The translations under genes were made by a program, and so were the position numbers. A stretch of DNA of 64,000 bases from a virus. The number at the start of each line of letters is the position of its first letter. The first letter of the stretch is position 1. Below are positions 42,838 to 50,351 of the stretch, in pieces. The DNA is taken from the IMG/VR virus record IMGVR_UViG_3300009009_000002, positions 88,621 to 152,620 of that record; one strand, written 5' to 3'. The notes below the pieces were generated by a model. The model was not told where the DNA came from, made no database searches, and saw only the letters and a program-made list of their open reading frames with translations.

Positions 42838-42936
42838 ATGAACAGCAAAAGAAACACAAAGAAAAGTGATAAAATTAATTTTATCCAAATTTTCGTAACA
42901 AAAAACACAAAAACATCAAAAAGGGGGCTGAACTAA
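42838..42936 (+). CDS. 32-residue basic peptide, leader of the next gene
   Basis: AAAGGGAGGTTTTATACAA precedes the ATG. The basic peptide (NSKRNTKKSDK, INFIQIFVTKNTKTSKRGLN) ends in TAA that shares its last A with the next ATG, so translation of the next gene is coupled. It may be a leader peptide more than a functional protein. Confidence 0.5.
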   Translation: MNSKRNTKKSDKINFIQIFVTKNTKTSKRGLN

Positions 42937-43394
42937 TGAGTAAAATGGTAAAAGCAGTAGCAAGTGGAGTTTTAATTTTAGGTGCAACAGTTATCGGATC
43001 TGAACAATTAGGATTTTCAAGTAAATTAACCTCCGATAAGAAAAAAGATTTGGTTGGAAAGTACATGAATCGATGCAAGGAATTTAAAATACTTTATAGT
43101 ATGACAAATAATGCTTGGTCAAGATTGGTGGAGCACCATAAGCATAATAAAATAAAGATGTGCTCGATACCTGTTACAGAATATGAAATCGAATCTTTAA
43201 ACGAAGATTATGAGTCTATCCTAAAGAATAAAATAAAGGTTATAAATATTGCAAAATCAATAGGTGGAGATATAGTTTTAACATCTGCAAGCTTAATAGA
43301 GGTTTTAGACTTGATAGATGATTACCATAAAAAATACAGTTGTGTTTATGACAAAATTTTAGCATATGAAGAAGGCTTAGGAGCAAAAATATAA
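42936..43394 (+). CDS. 152-residue protein with N-terminal hydrophobic segment
   Basis: An N-terminal hydrophobic stretch (AVASGVLILGATVIGSEQLG) may anchor or export it. The rest is helical and charged (KYMNRCKEFKILYSM, LNEDYESILKNKIKVI) and ends with YDKILAYEEGLGAKI. AAAGGGGGCTG precedes the start. No recognised family. Ends in a terminator. Confidence 0.6.
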   Translation: MSKMVKAVASGVLILGATVIGSEQLGFSSKLTSDKKKDLVGKYMNRCKEFKILYSMTNNAWSRLVEHHKHNKIKMCSIPVTEYEIESLNEDYESILKNKIKVINIAKSIGGDIVLTSASLIEVLDLIDDYHKKYSCVYDKILAYEEGLGAKI

Positions 43395-43400
43395 TTATCT

Positions 43401-43430
43401 AAGAAAGGCTAAGTTAGCCTTTCTTTTTTT
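43401..43430 (+). terminator. Intrinsic terminator
   Basis: AAAGGCTA/TAGCCTTT stem with T7. Confidence 0.85.
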
Positions 43431-43449
43431 AGGATTAGGGGGTAAAATT

Positions 43450-43614
43450 ATGAAAGATGTTAAATTAAAATCAAGCGAATTAAGGGTTTATATTAAAGAT
43501 AATAAAATTTATTGTGCGTCTCAAATGTGTAAACAAAATGACGATATATGCCCTAGAATCGACAAATGTAAAATTCTAAAAATAACTTTAAGTGAGGTGG
43601 ATAAGTCATGTTAG
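43450..43614 (+). CDS. 54-residue Cys-rich protein
   Basis: ATG 43450 follows GGGGGT. The product has YCASQMCK ... DICPRIDKC ... SC with four or five cysteines in a zinc-finger-like spacing after a beta start (ELRVYIKDNKIY). It overlaps the next gene by 7 nt. Confidence 0.5.
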   Translation: MKDVKLKSSELRVYIKDNKIYCASQMCKQNDDICPRIDKCKILKITLSEVDKSC

Positions 43615-43871
43615 AACATTTTATAGACTCGTTTTCAATTTTTATAGCAGTATTATCTTTATCGTTTAGTATCATTTTGACTTTTCTTAATTTTATAAAA
43701 TTAAGAGAACAAGACAAAGTAATAAAAATGTTAGAAAAAGAAAATTCAAATATAATAAAAGATTTTTCTAACATAAATAAAAGAATTGATAGTCTAGCTG
43801 AATTTTATTTAAAAATATTAGTTGAAAAAGATGAAAAAGAGAGGCGGAAAAGTGATGAGAGCAGAATTTGA
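43608..43871 (+). CDS. Small membrane protein with coiled-coil tail (holin-like topology)
   Basis: The 87-residue protein has one span (DSFSIFIAVLSLSFSIILTFL) followed by a coiled coil (about residues 30-75) and a charged C-terminus. Topology resembles XhlA-type holin accessory proteins, but the order (span first) is reversed, so the function is open. It overlaps the Cys-rich gene and the next gene, so it is a tightly coupled operon. Confidence 0.6.
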   Translation: MLEHFIDSFSIFIAVLSLSFSIILTFLNFIKLREQDKVIKMLEKENSNIIKDFSNINKRIDSLAEFYLKILVEKDEKERRKSDESRI

Positions 43872-44310
43872 TTTAGTATCAGCAGCTGAAATAATAGTAA
43901 AATTATCAGATCTTTTAGATGTCGATATTAAAGAAGTGTGGGAAAAAGATGCTCCAAGTGCAATCAAACAAAATTTTTCATATGAAGAAATTGAAAAAGA
44001 AATAATTGCTAATCACGATATGTCAATTCAATCTCCCATCCCATGGGAGAGAGGAGACGCTGAAACTTTAAGCTCTGACATAGTTGATAAATATGGAAAC
44101 GATATAGCGAATTTTGACAGAAGAGCAGATATCGGATATACATTAAAATGTGTTAATGGGTATGAAAAGTTAATGAACTTAATACTTAAAGTAAAAGAAA
44201 CTTCAGTTAATTGTGGAGGGGCTCTAAGTGCAATCATAGTTAAATTAATTGATGAATCACTAAGAGAAGAGATGGATAAGATGGCGGATTATGAGGATTC
44301 AGAGTCTTAA
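43855..44310 (+). CDS. 151-residue protein, unknown function
   Basis: ATG 43855 is chosen over the frame opening at 43822, because GAGAGGCGGAAAAGTG gives it a ribosome-binding site. The product is helical and mixed (EIIVKLSDLLDVDIKEVWEK, ALSAIIVKLIDESLREEMDK) with a single Cys. Not recognised. Last gene of this coupled operon. Confidence 0.55.
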   Translation: MRAEFDLVSAAEIIVKLSDLLDVDIKEVWEKDAPSAIKQNFSYEEIEKEIIANHDMSIQSPIPWERGDAETLSSDIVDKYGNDIANFDRRADIGYTLKCVNGYEKLMNLILKVKETSVNCGGALSAIIVKLIDESLREEMDKMADYEDSES

Positions 44311-44311
44311 T

Positions 44312-44341
44312 TTGAATTTTAATGGAAAAATATGATATAAT
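44312..44341 (+). promoter_or_regulatory. Sigma-A-type promoter for the NlpC/P60 gene
   Basis: TTGAAT at 44312-44317, 18-nt spacer, TATAAT at 44336-44341. Confidence 0.6.
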
Positions 44342-44347
44342 TAAAGT

Positions 44348-44390
44348 AACAAAAAGGCTTAACGACTAAAAATTGTTAAGCCTTTTTGTT
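44348..44390 (+). other. 16-bp hairpin at the 5' end of the NlpC/P60 transcript
   Basis: The arms 44348-44363 and 44375-44390 are perfectly complementary (AACAAAAAGGCTTAAC). Given the promoter, the stem would begin at about +1. It may also terminate the upstream operon, although the T tract lies inside the stem. Confidence 0.55.
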
Positions 44391-44417
44391 AAAAATTAAA
44401 TAAGGAGGGATCTGAAA

Positions 44418-45077
44418 ATGCTTAAGATCACTAAGAAATTTACAGTACTCCTAACTTTAATTACTTTAATCACAAGTGTTACAAATTATTCTTATGCAAG
44501 TTCATCGAGGCTAGGTGTAGTCTCAGTATGGATGGGCTATTTAAATTTAAGGTCAGGACCTGGAATACACTATAGAGTAAAATCTAAAATGCCAAAAAAT
44601 ACAATAATAAGAGTCCATTCTACAAGTGGTACATGGTATAAAGTGTCATACGGGAGAACAGTAGGTTACGCAGACAAGAGATATATAAAATTATACTCAA
44701 ACACAAGGGCAGTAAGAGCGACAAGTGAAGCTTTAAGTTTCATGGGAGTTAGATATGTTTGGGGAGGAACATCTCCTAGGGGATTCGACTGCTCTGGAGT
44801 TGTGCAATATGTGTATAAAAGGCAAGGTATAAACTTGCCAAGAGTTGCACATGCTCAGTCTAGAACTGGTAAGTGGGTATCTAAGAAAAATTTAATAGTT
44901 GGAGATTTAGTATTTTTTTCATCAAGTAGAAGCTATAATAATGTCACACATGTTGGAATTTATATAGGCCAAGGAAAATTTGTACATGCATCATCTGGAG
45001 CTAAATGTGTTACTGTTAGTTATTTAAGTAAATTATATTATTTGAGAACTTATGTTGGAGCAAGAAGAGTTTACTAA
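44418..45077 (+). CDS. Secreted SH3-NlpC/P60 peptidoglycan hydrolase
   Basis: The 219-residue protein has a signal peptide (about 1-27), one bacterial SH3 domain (about 33-92: WMGYLNLRSGPGIHYRVK, GTWYKVSYGRTVGYA) and a C-terminal NlpC/P60 domain. That domain has the catalytic Cys125 in RGFDCSGVVQYVY and His in THVGIYIGQGKFVHAS, with the second His nearby. These enzymes cleave gamma-D-glutamyl bonds in peptidoglycan. Secretion by signal peptide and lack of a nearby holin suggest wall remodelling or exolysin activity instead of a classic endolysin. Confidence 0.92.
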   Translation: MLKITKKFTVLLTLITLITSVTNYSYASSSRLGVVSVWMGYLNLRSGPGIHYRVKSKMPKNTIIRVHSTSGTWYKVSYGRTVGYADKRYIKLYSNTRAVRATSEALSFMGVRYVWGGTSPRGFDCSGVVQYVYKRQGINLPRVAHAQSRTGKWVSKKNLIVGDLVFFSSSRSYNNVTHVGIYIGQGKFVHASSGAKCVTVSYLSKLYYLRTYVGARRVY

Positions 45078-45109
45078 GGCTCAAAATTAAGATATAAGCT
45101 AATAAAATA

Positions 45110-45144
45110 TAAAGAGAGTGGAAATATTGCTCTCTCTTTTTTTT
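45110..45144 (+). terminator. Intrinsic terminator
   Basis: AAAGAGAG/CTCTCTTT stem with a longer loop and T8. Confidence 0.85.
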
Positions 45145-45151
45145 GTCATTA

Positions 45152-45168
45152 TAGCATAAGAAATAAAA
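45152..45168 (+). promoter_or_regulatory. TAGYATAAG element, copy 9
   Basis: TAGCATAAGAAATAAAA directly after the terminator, followed by a structured leader of 134 nt before GTG 45302. Confidence 0.75.
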
Positions 45169-45194
45169 GAAATATTATATAGAAAAGGTCAATA

Positions 45195-45276
45195 AGTTTA
45201 AGCAAGCAATAGTTTTAAATTCTCACTTTCTTACCCAGAAAACATTTATATCTTTCTTTAATTGCTTGCTTAAACT
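45195..45276 (+). ncRNA. Structured leader RNA with a 16-bp closing stem
   Basis: AGTTTAAGCAAGCAAT (45195-45210) pairs perfectly with its complement at 45261-45276. The 50-nt loop is C-containing and otherwise unpaired. The structure lies between the promoter-like element and the GGAGGGGTC ribosome-binding site, so a translation or processing control is likely. Confidence 0.6.
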
Positions 45277-45301
45277 ATGACAAATAAGGAGGGGTCAACT
45301 T

Positions 45302-45460
45302 GTGAACACTTTTATTGAAGGCGCACAATTTGCTATAGGGGTAATTGTGGTTAATATTACTATTGCAGGAAGTTGTAAAATCATTGATTGCATTGATAAA
45401 AAGATGAATAAAAAAAGGCGTAATATTACTATAGGCTTTAATCGCAAAACAAACAATTAG
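45302..45460 (+). CDS. 52-residue membrane protein
   Basis: GTG start with AAGGAGGGGTCAACTT upstream. One span (GAQFAIGVIVVNITIAGS) with two Cys (SCKIIDCI) and a basic tail (KKMNKKRRN). Preceded by a structured leader. Function unknown. Confidence 0.55.
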   Translation: MNTFIEGAQFAIGVIVVNITIAGSCKIIDCIDKKMNKKRRNITIGFNRKTNN

Positions 45461-45487
45461 GGGATAAAAATTAGGAGGAGAATAAGT

Positions 45488-45709
45488 ATGGATTTTTATG
45501 TAGGATTAGCGGTAGGGATTTTTGCAGGAGTAACAGGGGCATTTTGTTATATGTTCTCAGATGTTAAAAAGGAAAAGGACAAGTATATTGGATTTTCAAG
45601 TGCATATGCTGAGATAATGGACAATAAATGCAGAAATATTTTTAATACATCAAATGCAAAAATAGAGAGTAAGAGACATAAAGGAAGTAAAAGTATGTCG
45701 AGGCGTTAA
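45488..45709 (+). CDS. 73-residue membrane protein
   Basis: AGGAGGAGAATAAGT precedes the ATG. An N-terminal span (FYVGLAVGIFAGVTGAFCYMF) is followed by a charged, basic tail ending SKSMSRR. Co-transcribed with the 52-residue protein; ends inside a terminator hairpin. Confidence 0.6.
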   Translation: MDFYVGLAVGIFAGVTGAFCYMFSDVKKEKDKYIGFSSAYAEIMDNKCRNIFNTSNAKIESKRHKGSKSMSRR

Positions 45710-45727
45710 GCCTCTTTTTCTATTTTT
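45700..45727 (+). terminator. Intrinsic terminator overlapping the stop codon
   Basis: GAGGC/GCCTC stem with a GTTAA loop and T-rich tail. Confidence 0.75.
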
Positions 45728-45742
45728 AAAAGTGTTTTTTGG

Positions 45743-45759
45743 TAGTATAAGGAAGAAAA
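45743..45759 (+). promoter_or_regulatory. TAGYATAAG element, copy 10
   Basis: TAGTATAAGGAAGAAAA; the one mismatch is a G in place of the T in ATAAAA. Confidence 0.65.
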
Positions 45760-45790
45760 GGATAATATATAAAATAAGGAGTTGATAGCC

Positions 45791-46087
45791 ATGGAAACAT
45801 TAATTCATTTTAACAGATTAGATGTATTAGAAAACGTTATCATCAAAAGTGGACTATCTGGTAAATTAAATATTACAAAGTCACTAATTGAAAAATGGAA
45901 AAGAGAAGAAATTATACCTAGAGGAGATTTTTATGGAATATGTCTAGCCATACTATGTTTTACTAAAGAGCATAAAAGTACTATAACTGAAGAACTAGTA
46001 CTTGAACTTCTAGGATGTGTAAAAACACAAGACCATGCATTGTCAGTAAAATGTCTAAATAAAATTGCAGATGTTTTATGTAAGTAG
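45791..46087 (+). CDS. 98-residue putative DNA-binding protein
   Basis: ATG 45791 has TAAGGAGTTGATAGCC upstream. The segment LNITKSLIEKWKREEIIPRG resembles a MerR/Cro-like recognition helix pair, followed by helical segments. No metal or ligand motif is seen. It precedes the SLH gene by 18 nt and may regulate or be co-expressed with it. Confidence 0.5.
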   Translation: METLIHFNRLDVLENVIIKSGLSGKLNITKSLIEKWKREEIIPRGDFYGICLAILCFTKEHKSTITEELVLELLGCVKTQDHALSVKCLNKIADVLCK

Positions 46088-46105
46088 GAAGGAATAGGTG
46101 ATTTT

Positions 46106-47416
46106 ATGAAAAAATTAACAATGGTATTTTTAGTAACAATAATAACTGCAACATTCGGAGCTATAAGTTTTGCAGATTCACCACTTAGTTCAACAGATTT
46201 TTACAGAGCATATAATGATAAAGAAATGGTTCATTATGCTATAAAAGTAGGAGTAGTTGATGAGGTTATAGCTAAATATTTAAGTATTAGTGAATATGAT
46301 ATAAATGTCGAATTTCGCCCAACAACTGAAGAAAAATTAGCAGTTATAAATGCAATATATTTAAGTGCTAGTAATTTTAATAGAACTGGAAATGCTGATA
46401 GGTTTTTAAAGATAGTATATAATTTGACACTAGAAGATATCGGAAAAGATTTAGGATATTTTTATTACATGAACAGATTTAAATCAAAAGAGGATTCCAA
46501 AAAAACTCTAATAAGAGAAGATGAGTGTCTTGCATATTTAATGGCTATGGACGATTTACAGGGAGCACATGGTTATAAAACTGGGCCTAATTATGCTGAA
46601 GATGAAAAACTACATCCTCTAGAAGTTATATCATTAAATTATGAAAGTAGCTTCTCTAAAAACATTATTCGCGCATTAATAATGGCCCAATATAAAGCAG
46701 ACAGTAGACATCATGAAAATGAAGAAAGTAAAATATGGTCTCCTATTGAAGATGTAATTTATAATAATTATACCGATGGAGGATATAGCAATTATACTAA
46801 ACACGAAGATGAGTTAATTGAAGATATGAGACCTGAGGCAGCATCTATAATATATGAATATATGCAAATATATGATACATATTCTGCAGAATCTAAAGTC
46901 AATCCATTCTTACCAGGTGCAAAATGGGATGTCAAAGAGGGAATGTGGGATGGTTCGCAAGCAATAGTTGGAACAATTTATTACCCTTACTATGAGGAGT
47001 ACTATAGATATTATGAAAAAACAGAAAACATTATGATGACTAAGGGAAAATATATTGCTGAAAACGATACCGATGAACAAGAACCTATAGTAGAAGAAGA
47101 AGCGGAAGAAATTTATGAAGAAACTTATGAAGAAACTTATGAAGAACCTAAAAAAGAAACTTGGTATGATAGACGTTTAAGAGAAATAGAAGAAGAAAAG
47201 GCAAATGCAAAATTTAAAGATGTTAATAATAATCATTGGGCAAAAGAAGATATAAACAAAATGTCGGAAGTAGGAGTTATTAAAGGAAAAAGCGATGGAA
47301 AGTTTGACCCTAATGGAACTATCACAAGAGCAGAAGCTGCAACATTAATGAATAGACTAATGGAACATATAATAAAAACATTAACTGAAATGCTTACTCA
47401 ACTCCTTTCGAGATAA
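46106..47416 (+). CDS. Secreted S-layer-homology (SLH) protein
   Basis: The 436-residue protein has a signal peptide (cleavage probably after SFA, about residue 23), a large helical, unknown central domain (about 25-310) and a Glu/Tyr repeat linker (EETYEETYEEP). One C-terminal SLH domain follows (FKDVNNNHWAKEDINKM, GVIKGKSDGKFDPNGTITRA). SLH domains bind pyruvylated secondary wall polymer. A single SLH is weaker than the usual three. It should decorate the host cell surface; effect unknown. Confidence 0.85.
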   Translation: MKKLTMVFLVTIITATFGAISFADSPLSSTDFYRAYNDKEMVHYAIKVGVVDEVIAKYLSISEYDINVEFRPTTEEKLAVINAIYLSASNFNRTGNADRFLKIVYNLTLEDIGKDLGYFYYMNRFKSKEDSKKTLIREDECLAYLMAMDDLQGAHGYKTGPNYAEDEKLHPLEVISLNYESSFSKNIIRALIMAQYKADSRHHENEESKIWSPIEDVIYNNYTDGGYSNYTKHEDELIEDMRPEAASIIYEYMQIYDTYSAESKVNPFLPGAKWDVKEGMWDGSQAIVGTIYYPYYEEYYRYYEKTENIMMTKGKYIAENDTDEQEPIVEEEAEEIYEETYEETYEEPKKETWYDRRLREIEEEKANAKFKDVNNNHWAKEDINKMSEVGVIKGKSDGKFDPNGTITRAEAATLMNRLMEHIIKTLTEMLTQLLSR

Positions 47417-47435
47417 CATAATCTTAATTAATCTT

Positions 47436-47459
47436 GGAGCTTTATGCTCTTTTTTTTTC
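47436..47459 (+). terminator. Intrinsic terminator
   Basis: GGAGC/GCTCT stem with a TTTAT loop and T9. Confidence 0.8.
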
Positions 47460-47466
47460 GTCATTA

Positions 47467-47483
47467 TAGTATAAGAAATAAAA
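47467..47483 (+). promoter_or_regulatory. TAGYATAAG element, copy 11
   Basis: TAGTATAAGAAATAAAA, 31 nt before GTG 47515. Confidence 0.75.
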
Positions 47484-47514
47484 GAAAGATAAATTAAAAA
47501 GGGGTGAAAAATAA

Positions 47515-48132
47515 GTGAGAAAGGATGAGCAAAAAGAGAATCTTAAAGAGATCTTTAGTCTTTTAATTGAGGATGAGAAAGAGAAAAAATTAGCAAATGG
47601 CAACAGGAGTAGAGTTTCTGGTAAAAGCCATATGAGAACGCCTGTTGACTTTTTAACTGGCAAAGAAAAAGAGGAGTATATGAAAAATGGAGAGGTGGTT
47701 GTGTATAACATGAAATATGATGACTTGAAATATGAGGAATTTAAGCTGTTAGAGAAAGAGGAAAAGAAAAAAGCATTTCTTTATCTTTGCGATGTATTTA
47801 AAGGTAACTTTGATGACATTGCAAAGCATTTAGGATGTGCAAAGAAAAAGATATATGACATTAGATACACTCTTGGTATAACAGAAAAAAATGTAAACTA
47901 TAAAAGAAAAAATATGAAAAAGGCGGATACTAAAGTGGATGTAAAGGCAGATATAAAAGTGGATACAAAAGTTAATGAAGTAAAAGTAGAGAGAAAAGTA
48001 GTTAGTACTTTCACATTAAACTTTGAAACTTCAGGAGAAAATTTAAAAGCAAGACTTGAGGGACTTTTGAAGATGGTTGGCGATGATGGTACTTATAGTC
48101 TTAATTTGGAGTTTAAGGAGTATGAGAAATGA
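47515..48132 (+). CDS. 205-residue HTH-containing protein
   Basis: GTG start behind AAAGGGGTG. The middle has an HTH-like segment (GNFDDIAKHLGCAKKKIYDI, RYTLGI) after a helical part containing KSHMRTPVDFLTGKEKEEY. The C-terminus has DTKVDVKADIKVD repeats and a beta-like end (STFTLNFETSGENLK). It could be a transcription factor; its position as first gene of a nine-gene operon behind a TAGYATAAG element fits this. It overlaps the next gene by 4 nt. Confidence 0.55.
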   Translation: MRKDEQKENLKEIFSLLIEDEKEKKLANGNRSRVSGKSHMRTPVDFLTGKEKEEYMKNGEVVVYNMKYDDLKYEEFKLLEKEEKKKAFLYLCDVFKGNFDDIAKHLGCAKKKIYDIRYTLGITEKNVNYKRKNMKKADTKVDVKADIKVDTKVNEVKVERKVVSTFTLNFETSGENLKARLEGLLKMVGDDGTYSLNLEFKEYEK

Positions 48133-48509
48133 AATTTAAAAAGAAAAATTGGCTTACAATTAGTATAATAAAGCTTATAATGTTTCTCACAAAAAATATT
48201 AAGACTGTAGTTCTACTTGGATACTTGTCAGCAGTTATGATAACAACTCATGCATTTTTATATCAATGGCAATTAGGCGCTATACTTTATATGATATTTG
48301 GTCTTTTACATGTAATATCTATATATAATTTAAGGAAAGATGTGCCTCCAGATTCCGATGAGTTTTCTGAAGAAGTAGATCCAGTATTAGATTCTATAGA
48401 AACAGATAAGGCATATGCTATGATGTTCATTGTGGCGCAAGGAAGTCAATGGCCTATTTTCATATTTTATCTATTAAGTGGTATGAAAAATGGGGGCGTA
48501 AGAAAATGA
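48129..48509 (+). CDS. 126-residue membrane protein, paralogue of the gene at 49792
   Basis: Two spans plus a re-entrant part (VLLGYLSAVMITTHAFLY, ILYMIFGLLHVISIY) are followed by an acidic segment (VPPDSDEFSEEVDPVLDSIE) and a third hydrophobic segment. The 49792 protein shares YKWQLG, YMxFGxxHVxxIY and DVPPxxF. Coupled to genes on both sides. Function unknown. Confidence 0.6.
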   Translation: MKFKKKNWLTISIIKLIMFLTKNIKTVVLLGYLSAVMITTHAFLYQWQLGAILYMIFGLLHVISIYNLRKDVPPDSDEFSEEVDPVLDSIETDKAYAMMFIVAQGSQWPIFIFYLLSGMKNGGVRK

Positions 48510-49066
48510 GTAAGATTGATACATTCCTTTCTAACTTAACAAATATAAGAAATTTATTAGGTTTAACTCAAGATGAATTAGCGGAATATTCTAAAATATC
48601 AAAACCTGTCCTGATAAGACTAGAGGCTTATAGATTAGAATCAAATAGGGAAGATGAATGCAAGATTGGGGCGCTAGAAAAAAGAAACATGATAACTGTG
48701 ATGACGTTTATAATTTATGCAATATTTAATATTAATAAAATTGCTAAAAAAAATAAAGTATACATTAAAAATACTGTTATTGAGCCAACAATAAAAAGAA
48801 TAAATAAATCAATAAAATTCCACATTAAAACAGATGATATTGATAATGATATTCCTTTTAGCCTAGAAGAAATTATTATACATCTTAATTCTAAGAAAGA
48901 AACAATATTAACAAATTATATTTTAGTTGGCTTATTTAATAATATAGCTCCACTAATCAATAAGCCAACTATATCTGATGAGTTAATATTCGGTGAAAAA
49001 ATTGATACAAGTAAATATTTAAATCCTATGGATTTAATTGAGTTCCTTTATGAGGGAGGAGAATAA
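48506..49066 (+). CDS. XRE-type HTH regulator
   Basis: ATG 48506 overlaps the previous stop by 4 nt; the frame opening at 48449 lies inside the upstream gene. The N-terminal HTH (LTNIRNLLGLTQDELAEYSK, ISKPVLIRLEAYRL) is Cro/C1-like, followed by a helical domain that may mediate dimerisation. The 186-residue product is one of at least three XRE proteins in this cluster. Confidence 0.75.
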   Translation: MSKIDTFLSNLTNIRNLLGLTQDELAEYSKISKPVLIRLEAYRLESNREDECKIGALEKRNMITVMTFIIYAIFNINKIAKKNKVYIKNTVIEPTIKRINKSIKFHIKTDDIDNDIPFSLEEIIIHLNSKKETILTNYILVGLFNNIAPLINKPTISDELIFGEKIDTSKYLNPMDLIEFLYEGGE

Positions 49067-49069
49067 TAA

Positions 49070-49357
49070 ATGAAACTATATAAGTTTATACAAGATGCAT
49101 CCTTAGTAGAGTTTAAAGAAAATACAATGGATAATATAGAACCTGGAAACTTCGGATATTTAATTGATGATTTTGAATATGCGGTGAAATTTATGACGGA
49201 AAATCCAGACTTATACCCATACACACTGGTAGCAGGAGACTATGGCAGTGCTTATATTATAAGTGGATGGCACATAGTCAATAGGATTGCATATTGCTTT
49301 GGGGAAGTAGATGTAGGAGAGGTAGAAGTTGAATACTGGGAAGAAGATGAGAATTAG
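49070..49357 (+). CDS. 95-residue acidic protein
   Basis: A small alpha/beta protein (NFGYLIDDFEYAVKFMTENP, YTLVAGDYGSAYIISGWHI) ending in a very acidic tail (VEVEYWEEDEN). AGGGAGGAGAATAA precedes the ATG. Not recognised. Confidence 0.6.
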   Translation: MKLYKFIQDASLVEFKENTMDNIEPGNFGYLIDDFEYAVKFMTENPDLYPYTLVAGDYGSAYIISGWHIVNRIAYCFGEVDVGEVEVEYWEEDEN

Positions 49358-49369
49358 GAGATGATATTT

Positions 49370-49468
49370 ATGTTTTTAGTATTTGAAATAATAGCTTCAG
49401 CAGTTATATCTTTAGTCTTAGCGATAATATTCTTACCTTATATTAATTTTAAAAAAAGGATAAAGTGA
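49370..49468 (+). CDS. 32-residue membrane micropeptide
   Basis: TAGGAGATGATATTT precedes ATG 49370. One long span (LVFEIIASAVISLVLAIIFL) followed by FKKRIK. Confidence 0.5.
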   Translation: MFLVFEIIASAVISLVLAIIFLPYINFKKRIK

Positions 49469-49478
49469 GGTTGTAAAA

Positions 49479-49802
49479 ATGTGGTATGAAATAGGAAGTT
49501 TAATAAGAAAAAGAAGACAGCATTTAAAATTAACATACGGCGAATTAGGAAGAAAATCTGGTACTAGAATACATTCAATTCAAAGCTATGAAAAAAATAA
49601 TATAAAAAATATGTCAGTTGAAAAATTAATCAAAATAGCCGATGCCCTAGATGTAAAAATGAGCTACTTCTTCGGTGAAAATAATTTTGATAAATTGAAA
49701 AATCATGTCGGACATAATATTGTATGCGTTAATTATAAAGACCAAAACATGGCAATTGAGTGTGAAACATGTAATGAGGTGTTGGTGGATTATGAGAGAT
49801 AA
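49479..49802 (+). CDS. XRE-type HTH regulator with Cys-rich end
   Basis: The 107-residue protein has a classic Cro/C1 HTH (IGSLIRKRRQHLKLTYGELG, RKSGTRIHSIQSYEKN) and a dimer-like MSYFFGE segment. The C-terminal tail has CVNYKDQNMAIECETCNEV, three cysteines that could bind metal. GAGGTTGTAAAA precedes the ATG. The last 11 nt overlap the next gene. Confidence 0.8.
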   Translation: MWYEIGSLIRKRRQHLKLTYGELGRKSGTRIHSIQSYEKNNIKNMSVEKLIKIADALDVKMSYFFGENNFDKLKNHVGHNIVCVNYKDQNMAIECETCNEVLVDYER

Positions 49803-50109
49803 GTATAGAGTATTAATAATTTTAATTATTTACATAATGGCTTTAATATTAACACTCGTAACATTTATTTATAAATGGCAATTAGGTCTAATCACTTATA
49901 TGGTCTTTGGTATGATACATGTTGTATATATTTATAGTGTATTTAAAGATGTACCACCAGAATATTTCAATCCTGAAGATACGCTTCCAGAAATTTTAGA
50001 TGCTGTAGAATCTGATAAAAAAATTGCCATGATATTTTGTATAGAACATTGTATCAAATGGCCTATGATGATTGAATCGCTAGTTGAGGGAGGAGTAATA
50101 GATGAATAA
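49792..50109 (+). CDS. 105-residue membrane protein, paralogue of the gene at 48129
   Basis: Start at ATG 49792 (MRDKYRVLIILIIYIM); the frame opening at 49705 lies inside the regulator gene. It shares the WQLG, FGMIHVVYIYSVFKDVPP core with its paralogue. Two spans plus a cytosolic acidic part. It probably arose by duplication of a regulator-plus-membrane-protein pair. Confidence 0.6.
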   Translation: MRDKYRVLIILIIYIMALILTLVTFIYKWQLGLITYMVFGMIHVVYIYSVFKDVPPEYFNPEDTLPEILDAVESDKKIAMIFCIEHCIKWPMMIESLVEGGVIDE

Positions 50110-50347
50110 TCAAGTGACACTTATATCTATTTCGATATATTTATTAATTGGCGCTACGATAGGATATTATGTTTATGAATATTTTGTTTACAATGCTGAC
50201 GATAGTGAATTAGATAGTGAAGCAAAGTTTGCAAGGAGCACACTTAGACATTCAAAAGAATCAAAACCATTGTTTATTACTGTTGTTTCATTCTTCTGGT
50301 TGCCAATTCTAATTACAAATAAATTAAATAATAAAGAGGAGGAGTAA
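50102..50347 (+). CDS. 81-residue two-span membrane protein
   Basis: It starts within the previous gene's end. The spans are ISIYLLIGATIGYYVYEYFV and FITVVSFFWLPILI, separated by an acidic-polar loop. It shares YLLIG and FWLPxLI with the next protein. Confidence 0.6.
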   Translation: MNNQVTLISISIYLLIGATIGYYVYEYFVYNADDSELDSEAKFARSTLRHSKESKPLFITVVSFFWLPILITNKLNNKEEE

Positions 50348-50351
50348 ATTT

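Noticed and set aside
47515-48132. A phage sigma factor for the fused polymerase
   Set aside because: The protein has one HTH-like segment but no recognisable sigma region 2 motif, so calling it sigma is not justified.
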